A stretch of 64,000 nt of DNA from Anastrepha obliqua (GCF_027943255.1 NC_072894.1:80515601-80579600); one strand, 5' to 3'; numbered from the stretch's first letter, positions 36,191-48,918 are shown. Translations and numbers: made by a program. The notes: generated from the letters alone by a model not told the origin.

Positions 36191-37599
36191 CCATTTTTTT
36201 TTTTCAGCTGATACTTATCAAGTATTTGAAAAATCAAAAAAAATTTCATTTGCAAAATTTCAGCGAAATCGAAGGCAATATTGCAGGAAACCACCACTTT
36301 TTATTGCATTTAATATGGAAATGGCTATGGCAGTTATATGTGACAATCGCGCTCAAAAAGTTTAACGAAGGGGACGTTGTAGTGGGTAAATTCTCAACAT
36401 CTTTCAGATTTATGCATTGCTAGATTTTTCAATATTGTAGTAAATCCACCCACAAAACGGCTACACGTGACAGTAAACCAATTCCGACCATCGACAATTC
36501 CATTTCACTCAATTCCAAGCCAATCTTTATAGATACTATTCCCTAAGTAAAAGTGTCATAGATCATTTACCAAATTTCAACGAAATTGGACTATGTTTAG
36601 TATTTTTGGTCACAGCTCATATGAGGGCGTTACACTGTTCGCCGGCCGCATCAACGAAAAAAGTATCACGCTTCAAATAGACTTGATAAAATAAGTATAT
36701 ATTTATATGTACTCGTATACAGACATTAAAAAAAATTATCACTTCAGTAAGCAGTAAAAATATTGCTAATTGCATTAATTTTCATTTTGGGGCCACAGTG
36801 GCATTAGCGTAGGTGGTGAGCATAATAACGGCCATGCGGTATGATATTTATTAGACGAATGTCAAAAATACATAGAAAATGCGTAGAAACAGTTTGTGAA
36901 CTGAATGAATTTTGGCGCAGGCTCTGGCAATAAAGATCTAAAATATATATAAATATGTATAAAATGTATGCACATATGTATGCTTGCACTCAAATACGTG
37001 TTGAATACGTATGCATGCACATATGTCTCCACATATGTCTCTAGAAGCGAATGTGTAAATGCACCAAAATGCTGCAGATATTCTGTTGTGATAAATTTCT
37101 AACAGCGGCTGTTGAGCGGGTCAAGGCGATGCGCATGCTTGGGTAAAGTCACACATATCAGCAATATTATTAATGACTTAATAGCAGGCATTGTATTCGA
37201 AACAAAAACTGCTGATGACAGATACAAATTGGGAGTGGGGAGCTATTGTTGAAAGCTCGACAAAATTAGGTGATGGATATTGATTGTTTGTGTTATACAT
37301 CGATTTGTTAAAAGAATATATTTGTCAATAAACTCTTTCGAAAATATTGGAATTAAAGTAAAAATGCCATTTGTTAACGTCTAATATTCTGCATGCATCT
37401 AATACTTCCCCGGTAGGGAAAACATAAAATTGTAAAAAAATTTTATCGTTGTACCCAGTGACGAGTAGATTTTACCAGGTTAAGAGTTCTGGGAAAAGAA
37501 CGAGAGTTATAAATTCGTGCTCCGTGATATCATTGAAAACAAAAAAAGAAGAACACACACATACATTTATAAGGCAGAAAGATCAATTGATGACTGTTC

Positions 37600-38320
37600 A
37601 CGTTTGCGTTAACCGCTTCGCACAGCAGAGGAAATTCAGCAGGCGAGTGATATCCAAACCTAAAATTTCCGGAGACGTATCAAAACAAGATGTGCGCAGA
37701 TGCTTGGCTCTTAGCATCGCGAAAGCATGGTAGTTGAGGTGGTAGTTAAACCATGCAGCTGCCGCAAGAGGGTATCGATATAATGCCAAGGATCATCACA
37801 TGAATGCCTAACGGGGAATGCCTGATTGGAACACTCACCATAACCGACAATTGCGGTTTTCTAGATTTACCATAGGTAGTGGGAATCCTTATCTTTCTCC
37901 TCGCACGGGGAAGTACCTTACGAGCCCATTGTATAGCTAACTCGTCCCACAATTTTATGTATTGCCTTTGTGCCCAGATATACACATAAACTTGATGTCA
38001 AAGTATTCGGAATTGTTCCGACTAGTTTCTAGCGCACTATAAGGACTCTGAAGGCTTCCCGCTCAAGACACTCTCACCAATATTTCCGTCCAACTTCGAG
38101 CTATCCGTAAACAGGTCTACTGAACGCTGCCTACAAATACTTCACCTCCCCGGATTGTCTGTGCACTGATCAGTCACTAAGGGTATGAAGTCAAAGTTTC
38201 GAAGAATCCTGGAGTGTCCGTTTCATAAGTCAAGATTGTCGGCACAAACAGGAGCGTTTCGCTGATTCCATTGAGTGCAGTCGTTTGAACTCGCTCCAGC
38301 TGCTTAAAAAATGTAATCTA
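37600..38320 (-). mobile_element. Degenerate LINE remnant
   Basis: In minus orientation KQLERVQTTALNGISE (about 38300-38250) resembles the RT thumb 'L.RVQR.A...I.G', and LFTDSSKLDGNIGESV (about 38120-38070) resembles the start of LINE RNase H (YTDGSK). Stops and frameshifts are frequent and the 3' half is unclear. Confidence 0.4.
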
Positions 38321-39764
38321 GTGGCTTTTATATGTTAAATGTTTATAAAACCAAATCCGCTGTTTGTAACAAGATGCGTCGAAAAATATATTCTTATAAA
38401 GTTAAAAAGCTTTTTACTTTCAAGCTTTCTAGGCTTTTCGAGCTTTAGTTGTGAAGCAACTGCGCTAATTTTTCATTTGAGGCGGAAGAGTTGCAATCCG
38501 CAAAGCTTGAAAAGTTTGATGTAGCTCCATTGATATTTTTGACTATTTATCTAGCAACAGCGTCAAAATTTCTAAATAAAATCAATTTTTATTTATATTT
38601 AATTTTTTTTAAATAAACATAAACAATCTTTAGTTATATTTAAGAGGTAATACAATATTTCTGGGACATTTACAGGGTTGTTAGAGGATTTTTGACTTAA
38701 AAAAACAAAAACACTTTTGAAATTTTCAAGAAATGCGACCCAAAAACCTTCAAGCATTTTTGAAATTACTTTCTCATTCATTTTTAGCATCCGCCAGGTT
38801 TATGATTTAAGATTTTCACATTCATTATAATTTCCCGCTCTTAAGAATTAAAATTGGAGAAGATAAGGAACTATTAAGAAAGGAAGGCGCAAATTGACAC
38901 GTCTTACGACATCATCGAAGAGAATTCACAACCTAAATTCACTAGAACTGTACCAGTTAAGCAATAGTAAACTATTCTGCAGATCTCAATATATTTTTCA
39001 TTTAATACATTACATACATATGTTATGCACTTCGATGTACGATTTGGTAAATGCTGTGGCCAATCAAAAATAAGATGGTGCCGCTTTTATGTGTAGAACT
39101 TTTTTTCAGTATTGCAACCATTTCGATCGCAATTTTCTGTTGAATAAATATCAAATTTAAGTTTTGAAATTAAAATCACATGTGGTGAACATAAATTGTT
39201 GGTGTATTCGACGAGGGCAGCCCAAAATGCAATTTGGTTTTTGGCAAAGAAAAAAAGAATACATAAAAGGGGCTATTAGTGTCATCCTGAGGGGTGAAGA
39301 CGATACAGGAAGTTGAACTAGTGTGTGTGCGTGTATACAAAACAAAGTAAAATATTCAAATGACTACTAAGAAAATTAATTAAACAAGAATTCAATTAAA
39401 CTGAAGCAAAATATAAAATTAAATTCCGAATAATATCTTGGGTGGATAAATGTGTTATTAAACTAAATATTGCTCTTATATAAAATCCTTTCATTTATTT
39501 AATGTTGTTTATCTCATCTTGTTAGTTCTCAGTCCTTTTGATAGAAGAATATAATTATACTAAAAAAGAACCCATCCCACGACAAGAAAAAGCTATTTTG
39601 AGCAAAACATTATACCAAAAGTTATTATTGGGCACCAATCGCATACTATAAAAGATTGAAAGATTAGGTTCTAGCCAGCGGAAACTCGTTTGATAAAGTA
39701 CGCGCAAAAATTAAAAATTTAAAATTTGAAAAATTGTAGGTGTGCAAGCTAAACTACAAGTGTA

Positions 39765-39962
39765 TTCTCGGAAATCTGGTAGAGGCACTCGCTTAACGGC
39801 AAATAGTTTTTTATAAGGATCTTGTTCATGGCAGAAACACACTCATACTCATAGATCTGCCATTGCCGGTGCCATTGTGCCATTTGGTGTTCCATGCCCA
39901 AAGTTTCGAACCCGGTAGCTACCGAATGGTAGACAGGCGACAACCAATTCGGCAACGAAGGT
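39765..39962 (-). repeat. tRNA-derived SINE copy, minus orientation
   Basis: Minus strand: head GTTGCCGAATTGGTTGTCGC, then CTACCATTCGGTAGCTACCG and a B box GGTTCGAAACT, followed by CATGGAACACCAAATGGCAC and body sequence GAACAAGATCCTTATAAAAA. The inner segment AATGGCAGATC is reordered compared with other copies. Confidence 0.7.
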
Positions 39963-41616
39963 CTAGAAACCCTTACTAGGGAGTGACAGAACTTTGAGTA
40001 AATTGGAGAGATCACAATAAATCGCAATAACAAAGTGTGCACTCATCTCACAGACAGATTTTTGGCACTTCGAACAGATACATATATACGTATTCTCTGA
40101 TTGTGGATGCGACCACTTTAACTCTGTGAAAACTCACGAATCACGTTTTCGACCAATAGCTTAATTAGTTCAACAGGCATTAAGTTCAAATTGTTAGAAA
40201 AAACCACTTCCCAGTTGACAGCCCGAGACAAATCTTCTTTCCTTGCCTACCCTAAAGATATTATATATTCAGAACTCTTATTCACTTTAGCAAGATCCTT
40301 TTTACTATTTGCCAAAACACTTCTCACCACAAATTTACTCTTTGGCACGGCAATGGTAAGTAGAAAGCACCACAAAATACTATTGCAAGGCATGCCTTAG
40401 GCATCAGCTGGATGACGACGACGTCAACCTAACCCAAGAAAATTAGCAATCCCATACCTATAGCGAACCGGTTACTAGAGAGAGAGTAATTTTGTTTTTT
40501 ATGTTCTATCTCATGAATGATGAAGGTGATAGTACTTTTCAGGGCCTAATCATTCCCGAATCGTTCGCCTAAAGTTGAGAGCTTGATAGTTGTGAGTGCA
40601 AATTAATAACCGTGACCATAAGTCCCTGCTCCAGAGCGGTAAGTTCACTTCGCGACAATGACAAATATTTTGCTAACGAAGAGCGCAAAATATTGATTAC
40701 AGCAATTAATTGAAGTGCATTGCAGCATAGCCGCCACCCTTTCAAAAGCAAAGATACTCCGTCCACATAACTTCAAATTGAGCCTTAATTATGTTGGCAA
40801 TTATGGCTCACCCTTAATCGAAGTGGCATTTCCAGCACCATTTCGAAAATAAGACGCCACTGATACCACCACTACTTATATGATAGAAATTCTCTTAAGA
40901 CTCGTTCGCTTCACGGCAGTCACATGCAGATTTTCCAATCCACCAGGCTTAGGTGGTGCATACAAATTCGACGTCTAATTCGAGCCGTTCTAAATGGAAC
41001 AGGAATTCGATATGAAACGCTCCAGGTATTATAACATTCAGCGCTTTATTTAGCTGATAAAGAATCCTAAAGCTGAATAAAGCACTGAAAGCCACATATG
41101 CTTGATATGGAGTTCTAGATTAAGTGCATATAGTCGTGGGTCTTCTTTCGCTAAGCTAATTGGATTTTATAAGTGAATAATTCGAGAAAAAGACAAGATT
41201 CTTCTTGCGTAATTCGCATCAGGTCAGCACGTGGAATATGGAGTTGCTGAGCATCGCGGGTCGATGTGCCTGGATGGAGTTGCACATCCCTGGCTACATC
41301 AGTCACTTTTAAGTAGGTACCACTTTAGCGAATAGCAGACCAGCTTAACGAATTTGCCTAGGGATGGGACGACAAAGTCTTTATTTCAATTTGGACAAAA
41401 CAGCACTCACTTTGCGGTATGGTAAAAATTTTCAGCGGCAAACAACTGGCAGTGTCAAAGCAATCTATTGAGCAAAAAGAAACTTGCGTTTGGGCTACCC
41501 TGTGGCATGTAAATTCACATAGTATGACCACATCAAGATTTTTCTTTTATGCGTCTATATGTAATATATATATTATATATTCCAATTCGGTATGAATAAT
41601 ATCGTTTATATGAGAA

Positions 41617-41637
41617 CTTCTTCTTCTTCTTCTTCTT
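41617..41637 (+). repeat. (CTT)n microsatellite
   Basis: Seven perfect CTT units. Confidence 0.85.
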
Positions 41638-41719
41638 ATTCTTTTATTATAGGTTTTCACCTGTTTTTCTTCACACAATTACATAGTTAAAAATTGCAAA
41701 GTATTATTAAAATTCAAAA

Positions 41720-42040
41720 TGACGAAATGTTATTGTCCTTCCGCTGATGTCGAAATCCAACTTTCGCGCCATCTCTTTGGTGGTCTTCCAGGTCCGCGCT
41801 TTCCATATGGTATATAGTCCCTCGCTATTCGGATAATTCTGTCGTCACTAGCTCTAGAAACGTGATCATTCCAAGCTCGTCTTCTTGTTCTTATAAACTT
41901 CACTACGTCATTAACGCCAGTTTCGTCACGAATGACCTCGTTTCTAATGCAGTCAAGACGTGTTTTTCCTACGATGAATCGTAGAACTTGCATTTCAGCT
42001 GTACGCAGTAGCTCTTTTGTTTTTGCATTTTCAGCTCGTC
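41720..42040 (-). mobile_element. LINE reverse-transcriptase C-terminal fragment (RTE-like)
   Basis: An open minus-strand frame reads ELLRTAEMQVLRFIVGKTRL, then TRRRAWNDHVSRASDDRIIR and GKRGPGRPPKRWRESW. The sequence 'R..+.LR...G.T..D..RN..IR...' followed by 'W..H..R' and 'GRP.KRW' is the standard tail of RTE-type elements. About 87 codons are still open; everything upstream of the thumb is missing. Confidence 0.7.
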
Positions 42041-42989
42041 ATAGAACTTCTTATGCCTGCATTTTAAACTAGTTCCCAACTGTAACAAAAGGGCATAGGA
42101 ATTTTATAAATGTTGAGCTAAATAATGTTCAAAATTGACTATTAACTCATCGGTCATGAACCATGATTTTCCTTGAAGAGTTTATATTCGTGACTACATA
42201 TGTACATATATGAGAGCTTATTTGTATGTATGTTTCGCCATATTAATGTCTGTTTACATTTACGTATTCTAAATATAATTTTTAGTAAAAACAAATTTCA
42301 AATATTTCACACACACATTATTACACATGCGTATGTATCTTTTGTTTATAATACCACCCATATGCAAAATATATATGTTTGTATGTACATGTCGGCGAAA
42401 GTGATTTTGTATGTAATTATAGTGGAAATTAATGTGGCGAAATTTTGGATGTGAAGAAAGTAGATTTATTAAATAAAAACCATTATTAAAACATGAAATG
42501 GTCTCATCACAAAAATTCATCTAATTACTGAACTTGAATTTCTGGCTTGCTGCCGTTTCGATACCTTCATTGTGATCATTCGGTAACACTGTATCTGATG
42601 AGCCCTGACCTACATGCATACACACATACAAGTAAATATGCGGGTCAATACACGTAAGAGTGTATTCATAAACATGCAAAAATCACCTTTTTCTTACAGC
42701 ACTAAAGCAAAACTCTAAAGCCAATCTCGAGCCCTCCAGATTTTAAAAGAAGATATCTTTAATTAAAATGAAAATTCCGAAGGAGTTATGACAATGAAGG
42801 TAGAAAGTGGAGAAATTATATGTACGTATCTCCTGTTAAAAGCGAAAGGGTCTGAAATTAAACAAAAAAATGTAAATACGCTGTTAATTATAAAAACAAA
42901 AATTTATGATAAGAAACAAAATGTTAAAAATTTATTTTTTAAATATTTAAAAATTAGTTTTCTTGAATTAAGTTGTTCTCCCTTGTCCC

Positions 42990-44822
42990 TTAGGTTAGGT
43001 TAGGTTTGGCAGCCGCATCGCACATAGAGACAACGATGCCACTTAGACCACAAAATGGGTCCGTTGTGAAGCCGCGGGGGCTGAGCTACATTTCCCTCTC
43101 CATATTAAACCATCCTAAGCTTTTGACAAAGCGTAAAAGGTTGTTGATACCTAAAATGTATAGATTATCTATATTCGTTAGGAAGTAGGATTTTAAAAAT
43201 CGGTTCCTGCTTCTGGCTAGAGCTGGGCATGTGCAAAAAAGGTATTGAATTGTTTCCAACTCCTCCTCATTTCTGCAGCTACGACAGAAATCATGCGTGT
43301 AAACGCCTAATCTCTTTGCATGATTTCCTATGAGACAATGTCCTGTGAGGGCCCCTACTAAGGTCCTGATTTGAAGTCTATTCAGTTTTATAATGCTCTT
43401 GGACAGACGTAAATTTAGCCTTGGCCATGTTTGCCTAGCAGTTTCACAGGTGTTAACGCTAATCCATCTCTGATTTGTAGAACTGATTAATGCGTCCTTA
43501 ATGAGAAGCTTACAAGTTGCGAGAGGTATCTCCATAAGATAACTTATGTCTGGCAAACAGGTACCTTCTCTTCTAAGTTGGTCTGCCCTACAGTTCCCTG
43601 GTATATCTCTGTGACCTGGAACCCAGCACAAGATTATACGATATTGTTTGGCCATCTCATTTAGAGATTGGCGACAACGTAAGACACTCCTTGATGTTGT
43701 TTGGAATGCATCCAGGGCTCGTAGGGCAGCTTGGCTGTCTGATAGAATGCAGATATCCGTTGATGATATTCTGTTTATCTTTAGCCATTTTAAGGCTTCA
43801 TGAATAGCGTTTATTTCCGCTTGAAAAACACTACAGTGATCCGGTAGTTTAAAGGATTCACTAATAGAAAGCTCTTCGCAAAATAACCCTGATCCTACAC
43901 CGGTATCCATTTTAGACCCGTCTGTGTAGATCTTAACGGGTGTGTTGGGTGTTGGATCTTCTTCAAACCATTCCAGTCTAGAAGGGATTTTCATTAGGAA
44001 ATTCCTTTCGAAGCAGAGAATGGGAGGATGATAATCGCAGTCACTGGGTATATCCGTGTAGGAGTCTAAGATGGTCGAATGTCCCTGTGTGACAGTCTTC
44101 CATTTTGAGCTCGCTTTGAGCCTTACAGCGGAGCAGGCCGCTAAGTATTTGCAGAAGAGATCTAGGGGTGACAGATGTAGTATGATATCCAATGCCATGG
44201 ATGGCGTGGTTTTCATGACGCCACATATTGCTAATTCCGCTGATCTCTGCACCTTATTCAATAAATTAGAAAAGGGGTTTTTTCTGCATAGCACACCACC
44301 AGACAACATTTCCATATAGAAGAATGGGTCTGACGACAGCAGTGTAAAGCCAATGAGCAACCTTAGGTTTAATTCCCCAGGTCTTACCTAAAGCTCTCTT
44401 ACAGGCATAAAAAGCTAGGTTCGCTTTCCTGACTCTTTCTAAGATGTTTGACTTCCAAGTCAGTTTCCTATCTATGATTAGTCCTAAGTACTTGGTTTCT
44501 TCCGAAATCACAAGAGCTTCCCCCTTGAGCATAATTGGACTTAGTTGAGGGATTTTGTGTTTCCTAGTGAACAATATAAGTTGTGTTTTGTCTGGGTTGA
44601 CTCCTACACCACACTTTCCTGCCCACCTAGAAAGTATTTCTAGAGCATTTTGTATTAGGTCTCTTAATGTAGATACAAATTTACCAGAGACAGCAATGAC
44701 AACATCATCGGCGTAAGCTATCACCTTACAGCCCACCGATTCCAGTATTAACAGAAGTTTATTTACAACTGCGTTCCATAGAAACGGTGAGAGGACTCCG
44801 CCTTGCGGTGTACCCTTACTCT
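42990..44822 (-). mobile_element. LINE, 5'-truncated, one frameshift from open (RT + RNase H)
   Basis: Minus-strand non-LTR retrotransposon. It starts inside reverse transcriptase with GTPQGGVLSPFLWNAVVNKL (44815-44755), followed by the catalytic YADD in CKVIAYADDVVIAV (about 44730-44690) and KYLGLIIDRKLTWKSNI. A single-base change in the A/C homopolymer near 44275-44285 shifts frame between QKKPLF and PFSNLLNKVQRSAELAICG; from there 400-odd codons are open: RNase H with VKIYTDGSKMDTGVGSGLF, ILSDSQAALRALDAF and LCWVPGHRDIPGNCRADQL, then the Cys/His tail CRSCRNEEELETIQYLFCTC. The 3' UTR includes GTGGTCTAAGTGGCATCGTT and ends in CCTAACCTAACCTAA near 42990. The RT+RNase H order suggests an I/LOA/R1-like group. 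It is the best preserved LINE here. Confidence 0.88.
43086..44822 (-). pseudogene. LINE ORF2 fragment (reverse transcriptase + RNase H)
   Basis: The coding part of the element above. In the first frame about 180 codons (44822-44269) carry RT motifs through YADD; in the second frame 424 codons (44360-43086) carry the thumb, RNase H (Asp in YTDGSK, Glu in FQAEINAIHEAL, Asp in LSDSQAA, His/Asn/Asp region in WVPGH...N..AD) and a CCHC-like tail. The endonuclease and N-terminal half of RT are missing. Apart from the frameshift no stop interrupts it, so decay after insertion is slight. Confidence 0.87.
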
Positions 44823-44916
44823 ATTATATGCATAGGACTGGCACGTACACCTCTAAGAGGTTTTCCCTCAATTTGTGATGCTTGTCATAATTTTGTTCTA
44901 CAATTGTAGCGACTTG

Positions 44917-44965
44917 CAATTTTATGTCCCCTCCGAACGTCAAATGGTTTATATGAGACATGTTT
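44917..44965 (-). repeat. Short SINE-derived fragment
   Basis: CCGAACGTCAAATGGTTTAT matches the plus-strand reading of the minus-oriented SINE at 27.3 kb (CCAAACGTCAAATGGTTTTT). Only about 50 bp remains. Confidence 0.4.
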
Positions 44966-45019
44966 AACAGTTCGGGACCGAGATGGTAGCGTTTTTATTG
45001 AGGACTTTTATTTAAACAA

Positions 45020-45990
45020 AAAACAATTATCAAATCAAGAAGTTAATCAATTATATATTCGCCGTTACTGTTTACAACCTTTTCTCACCTCTCGACCAAA
45101 TGTTTTAAGCCGGTCCACCAAAAATCGCTTGGTCTGGTGTCAAAGAATTTGCTGAGTCAGTTTTTAAGGACCTCTTTGTTATCGAAGGTAATGCCTTTCA
45201 CACTCCCATACCCACCAAACACATATCATGATCTTATTTGCATGAAGATCCAGCTTGACTATCGGCTTTGGCGTATCTCCTGGAGCCACCCACTCCTTTC
45301 TTCTTTCGTTTCTTCATATTGATGTATAGACACCATTTCTCATCTCCCGTGACGATTCGGTACAAAAAGCGCTGTTTATGACCCCGTGTTTTTCGATGGC
45401 GGGCGAAATGCCGAGAACCAATTTAAAGGTGACTTTTTTTTCGTTGCGCTCGTGAGGCACCCAGACTCCCAATTTTTTCGGTAAATCCCATTGAGTGAAG
45501 AATCATTTTATGATCTCAGTTCATTTTGTTTTCCTTCAAAAGTGATTTGAGACGTTCTTCATCGAAATCAGAGGACCTTCCGCTACGGGACGTGATATCG
45601 ACGTCGCCCAATATACGCGTAGCTTTGGCATTGCCTGCCGAGAGGCACTTTGTTGAAGAATTTCACCGCAAACTCACTCGGGTATGGCCATTGTTAAATT
45701 AACTTGGTATGCGATGCAAGTGGGTCTCCTTGATAAAATTGAAAATTGTTTGTAGTCTTTGGTCGGACAGTAATTATGCGGACATATATAAATGCTTCCA
45801 TGGTAGGCTATCGCATTTTCTTTAAATTTATATATTCGCACAGAAAATATTCTATAGTTGCCTGTCCACTTGACGTCTTAAGTTTTCTGCAAAAGTTGTT
45901 ATAGCAGTCCACACAGCCCTGTCAAGTCCAGTGAAGCCATCGTTCGTCGTCGTCTATCTCATCGAATGCTCTAACTCATCAAAAAATACG
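45020..45990 (-). mobile_element. mariner-like element, internally deleted and degenerate
   Basis: Minus strand: SSDFDEERLKSLLKENKMN near 45590-45530 and HSMGFTEKIGSLG near 45510-45460 (DNA-binding domain), then FLYRIVTGDEKWCLYINMKK near 45365-45310 (first catalytic Asp in TGDEKW) and the DLHANKIMICVWW segment read across frames at 45250-45210. The region with the other two catalytic Asp is deleted. The C-terminus LSKFFDTRPSDFWWTGLKHL and KVVNSNGEYI lies at 45150-45040. No terminal repeats were located. Confidence 0.72.
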
Positions 45991-47059
45991 TTGTTTTAAC
46001 AGGGTATTCCTTCTGCGTTTAAGGGGATATGTGAATAGGTGGTTAGTGTAGCGGGGTATCTTCACATCCTGCCATATGTTGAGCATATCTGGATCAATTC
46101 TGTATAAGTAAGAGTTTAATCTACTTATGTAACAGTTTTTGTATGTGGATCCCAGGACTCTACCGTGTGGGTGTTAATGCCTTGCGGGCTCAAGCCTGCA
46201 CTTGCCGAATCGACTTACTGTTATTTTTAGTTCATATTCGGTCCTTGTAAGTTTCGCAATGCTCCAGTGTGATGTTATAGGCAATTGATTTTTGAAGATA
46301 GCAGAAATAAAGGTATCTTGTATTTATTGAATCCATATTCTCTGTGTAGAAATATGGTATTACAAATTTAAAGTTGATATTACAAGGCCTAAAGGGAACA
46401 AGGTACTTTAATTTAATTTGAATTAAAAAGAACGTCAACAAAAATCATTTAATTTCTAACTTCAGAAACAAGCAGATTCAAAATCCAAACAAACTTTAAA
46501 TTATTTCGGACTACAAGGAAATTAATATGTCGAAATAAGAGCTAAACTGGCAGCGAATGAAAGCTTCGTTTTTTTCTTCTATAAGAAAAATAAAGGCATC
46601 CTTTCAAAAATTTCATGTTATAAAGAAGTTATTTTCATAAAAAATCCAGAAATAAAAAATAGTCATTACTTAAAAACGGTTCCAACTGGAGGATCATCGT
46701 TTTCCTTACTATCTTTTACAAGCAACTAACTTCGAGCACATACTAAAAAGGATTCAAAAAGCAAATTCAGACCTATTGAAACATCACCAAATAAATGCTA
46801 AATGCATTCTAAACTTGTTTGCTCACCGAAAAGTTCATCAAACCTTCAACAGACAACATTTCAAAAATTAATTCTTGATAATTCTTTACCTAAAAAAGAA
46901 GCGCTATTAATTTGTATAGAAAAAAAATTAATTCTTGCAATTCATTTCAGCAAAAAACTGCAAATTATGAAATTTTAAGCTTATCGAAAAAGGCTTAGAG
47001 GTTCCGACTAATTCTACAAGCTTGAAGAATGCATTGGGGGAAACATTTTTTTTTGGTAA

Positions 47060-48258
47060 TCTTTATATATATATTTCTTATGTTCGTGTGTTTGTCACTG
47101 AACTCCTCCTAAACGACTGAACCGATTTTGATGAAATTTTTTGTGTGTGTTCAATGGGATTCGAGAATGGTTTAGATTCACAATTTGCCGGGAAAATGGT
47201 CAAAACGTGGACCCGGGTAACCTTCGGATGTGTATATACAATATGGATATCAATTGGAAGCTGTTGGTGAATGCTTTACTACAGAGTATTTCTCATGCCG
47301 CTCCGTGACTGGGGTCTCGAGATATAGGTCAAAACGTGGACCCGGGTAACCTTCGGATGTGTATATACAATATGGGTATCAAATGAAAGCTGTTGGTGAA
47401 TGCTTTAGTTCAGAATATTTTTCATGCCGCTCCGTGACTAGGGTCTCGAGATAGAGACCAAAACGTGGACCCTAGAATGTGTTTGTACAATATGAATGTC
47501 AAATTGAAGCTGTTGGTGAATGCTTTAGTACAGAGTATTTTTCATGCCGCTCCGTGACTGGGGTCTCGAGATATAGGTCAAAACGTGGACCCGGGTAACC
47601 TTCGGATGTGTATATACAATATGGGTATCAAATGGAAGCTGTTGGTGAATGCTTTAGTTCAGAGTATTTTTCATGCCGCTCCGTGACTAGGGTCCCGAGA
47701 TAGAGACCAACACGTGGACCCTAGAATGTGTTTGTACAATATGGATATAAATTGGAAGCTGTTGGTGAATGCTTTAGTACAGAGTATTTCTCATGCCGCT
47801 CCGTGACTGGGGTCTCGAGATATAGGTCAAAATGTGGGCCCGGGTAACCTTCGGATGTGTATATACAATATGGGTATCAAATGGAAGCTGTTGGTGAATG
47901 CTTTAGTTCAGAGTATTTTTCATGCCGCTCCGTGACTAGGGTCCCGAGATAGAGACCAACACGTGGACCCTAGAATGTGTTTGTACAATATGGATATCAA
48001 TTGAAAGCTGTTGGTGAATGCTTTAGTACAGAGTATTTCTCATGCCGCTCCGTGACTGGGGTCTCGAGATATAGGTCAAAACGTGGGCCCGGGTAACCTT
48101 TGGTTGTGGATGTGCAATATGGGCATCAAATGAAAGCTGTCGATAAGTGCTTTAATGTGGGGTAATTTTCATACCTATTGATGACTAGGGTCTCGAAATA
48201 TATGCCAAAACGTGGACCCACCATGTCTTTGCCCAGCGAAGCGGGCCGGGTTTGCTAG
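47060..48258 (+). mobile_element. Helitron-like non-autonomous element 1, with internal minisatellite
   Basis: Begins TCTTTATATATATATTTCTT after an A (47059) and continues with ACGACTGAACCGATTTTGAT, a 5' segment common in Helitron/DINE-type elements. It ends GCGGGCCGGGTTTGCTAG (48241-48258) followed by T. TC...CTAG ends with A|T flanks, no terminal inverted repeats and no TSD fit the Helitron/Helentron class. The body (47260-48200) is an alternating tandem repeat. There is no Rep/helicase coding sequence, so mobility would depend on a partner. Classification rests on the termini and architecture only. Confidence 0.65.
47260..48200 (+). repeat. Higher-order tandem repeat: 249 bp = 129 + 120
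   Basis: The marker GCTG(T/)TTGGTGAATGC begins at 47260, 47389, 47509, 47638, 47758, 47887 and 48007, with a diverged start at 48136. Spacings are 129, 120, 129, 120, 129, 120, 129. The 129-bp unit contains CCGGGTAACCTTCGGATGTG; the 120-bp unit contains CCCTAGAATGTGTTTGTACA instead. All share CATGCCGCTCCGTGACT followed by GGGTC(T/C)CGAGATA. Three to four copies of the dimer are present. Confidence 0.92.
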
Positions 48259-48918
48259 TCTATATATATAAAAAGAAGTTACATTTCCTTGGTAATCTTA
48301 TAACTCAAGAACCGCCGAACCGATTGGCACAAAAATTTTAGAGTTCTTTTCTATCTTTGAGAAGGTGGTTTGTGTGCAGTTTGATTGAAATCGGTGCAGC
48401 CGTTCCTGAGTTATGATATTTTATGTGAGTAATGGTTTCCTCTCATACGAAATGCCTGTATGGGAAAAACAACAACAAATACACAGCCGCTTATGAGCGT
48501 TTCTGTTGTACTGTTGTGGTTGTAAGTGTATTATGTTAATATTAATTTTGGACGAAAATATAATAAAAACTGGAGCATTCAAGGAACTGGAAAAACATTT
48601 TTAACTTTATGTATTTTAGCATAATTTATTTAGCGTAAAAAAATGAAATGGAAATTAAAGAATCAAAGTTTAATTACAAGTTTTTATCGGCTCTTTCACC
48701 TTACCTGTATATAGGTGACCACCACAATCAAATTTTAAAAAAGTACAGAAAAGGCTATTGTGACATCTTTAGAAAGTATGTTGAATGAAAAAAATCAACT
48801 AATTCAACTGTTTAAACATTTTACGAGCTCTATAAAGAAAACTTAATATGAAAAATTTCTTGCGGTATAAAAAAAACATTTTATGTATGGTGGTGCGAAG
48901 CCCACTGGGAAATGCTAG
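48259..48918 (+). mobile_element. Helitron-like non-autonomous element 2, adjoining element 1
   Basis: Starts TCTATATATATAAAAAGAAG immediately after the CTAG of element 1 and continues GAACCGCCGAACCGATTGGC, parallel in layout to the start of element 1. It ends GCGAAGCCCACTGGGAAATG then CTAG at 48915-48918, followed by T. A GC-rich potential stem (GCCCACTGGG) sits about 10 bases before the end, as Helitron 3' ends usually have. No coding sequence inside. Confidence 0.6.

Noticed and set aside
47260..48200. CRISPR-like regular repeat
   Set aside because: Units of 120-129 bp are contiguous with no unique spacers, and the genome is eukaryotic; it is a tandem repeat inside a Helitron-like element.
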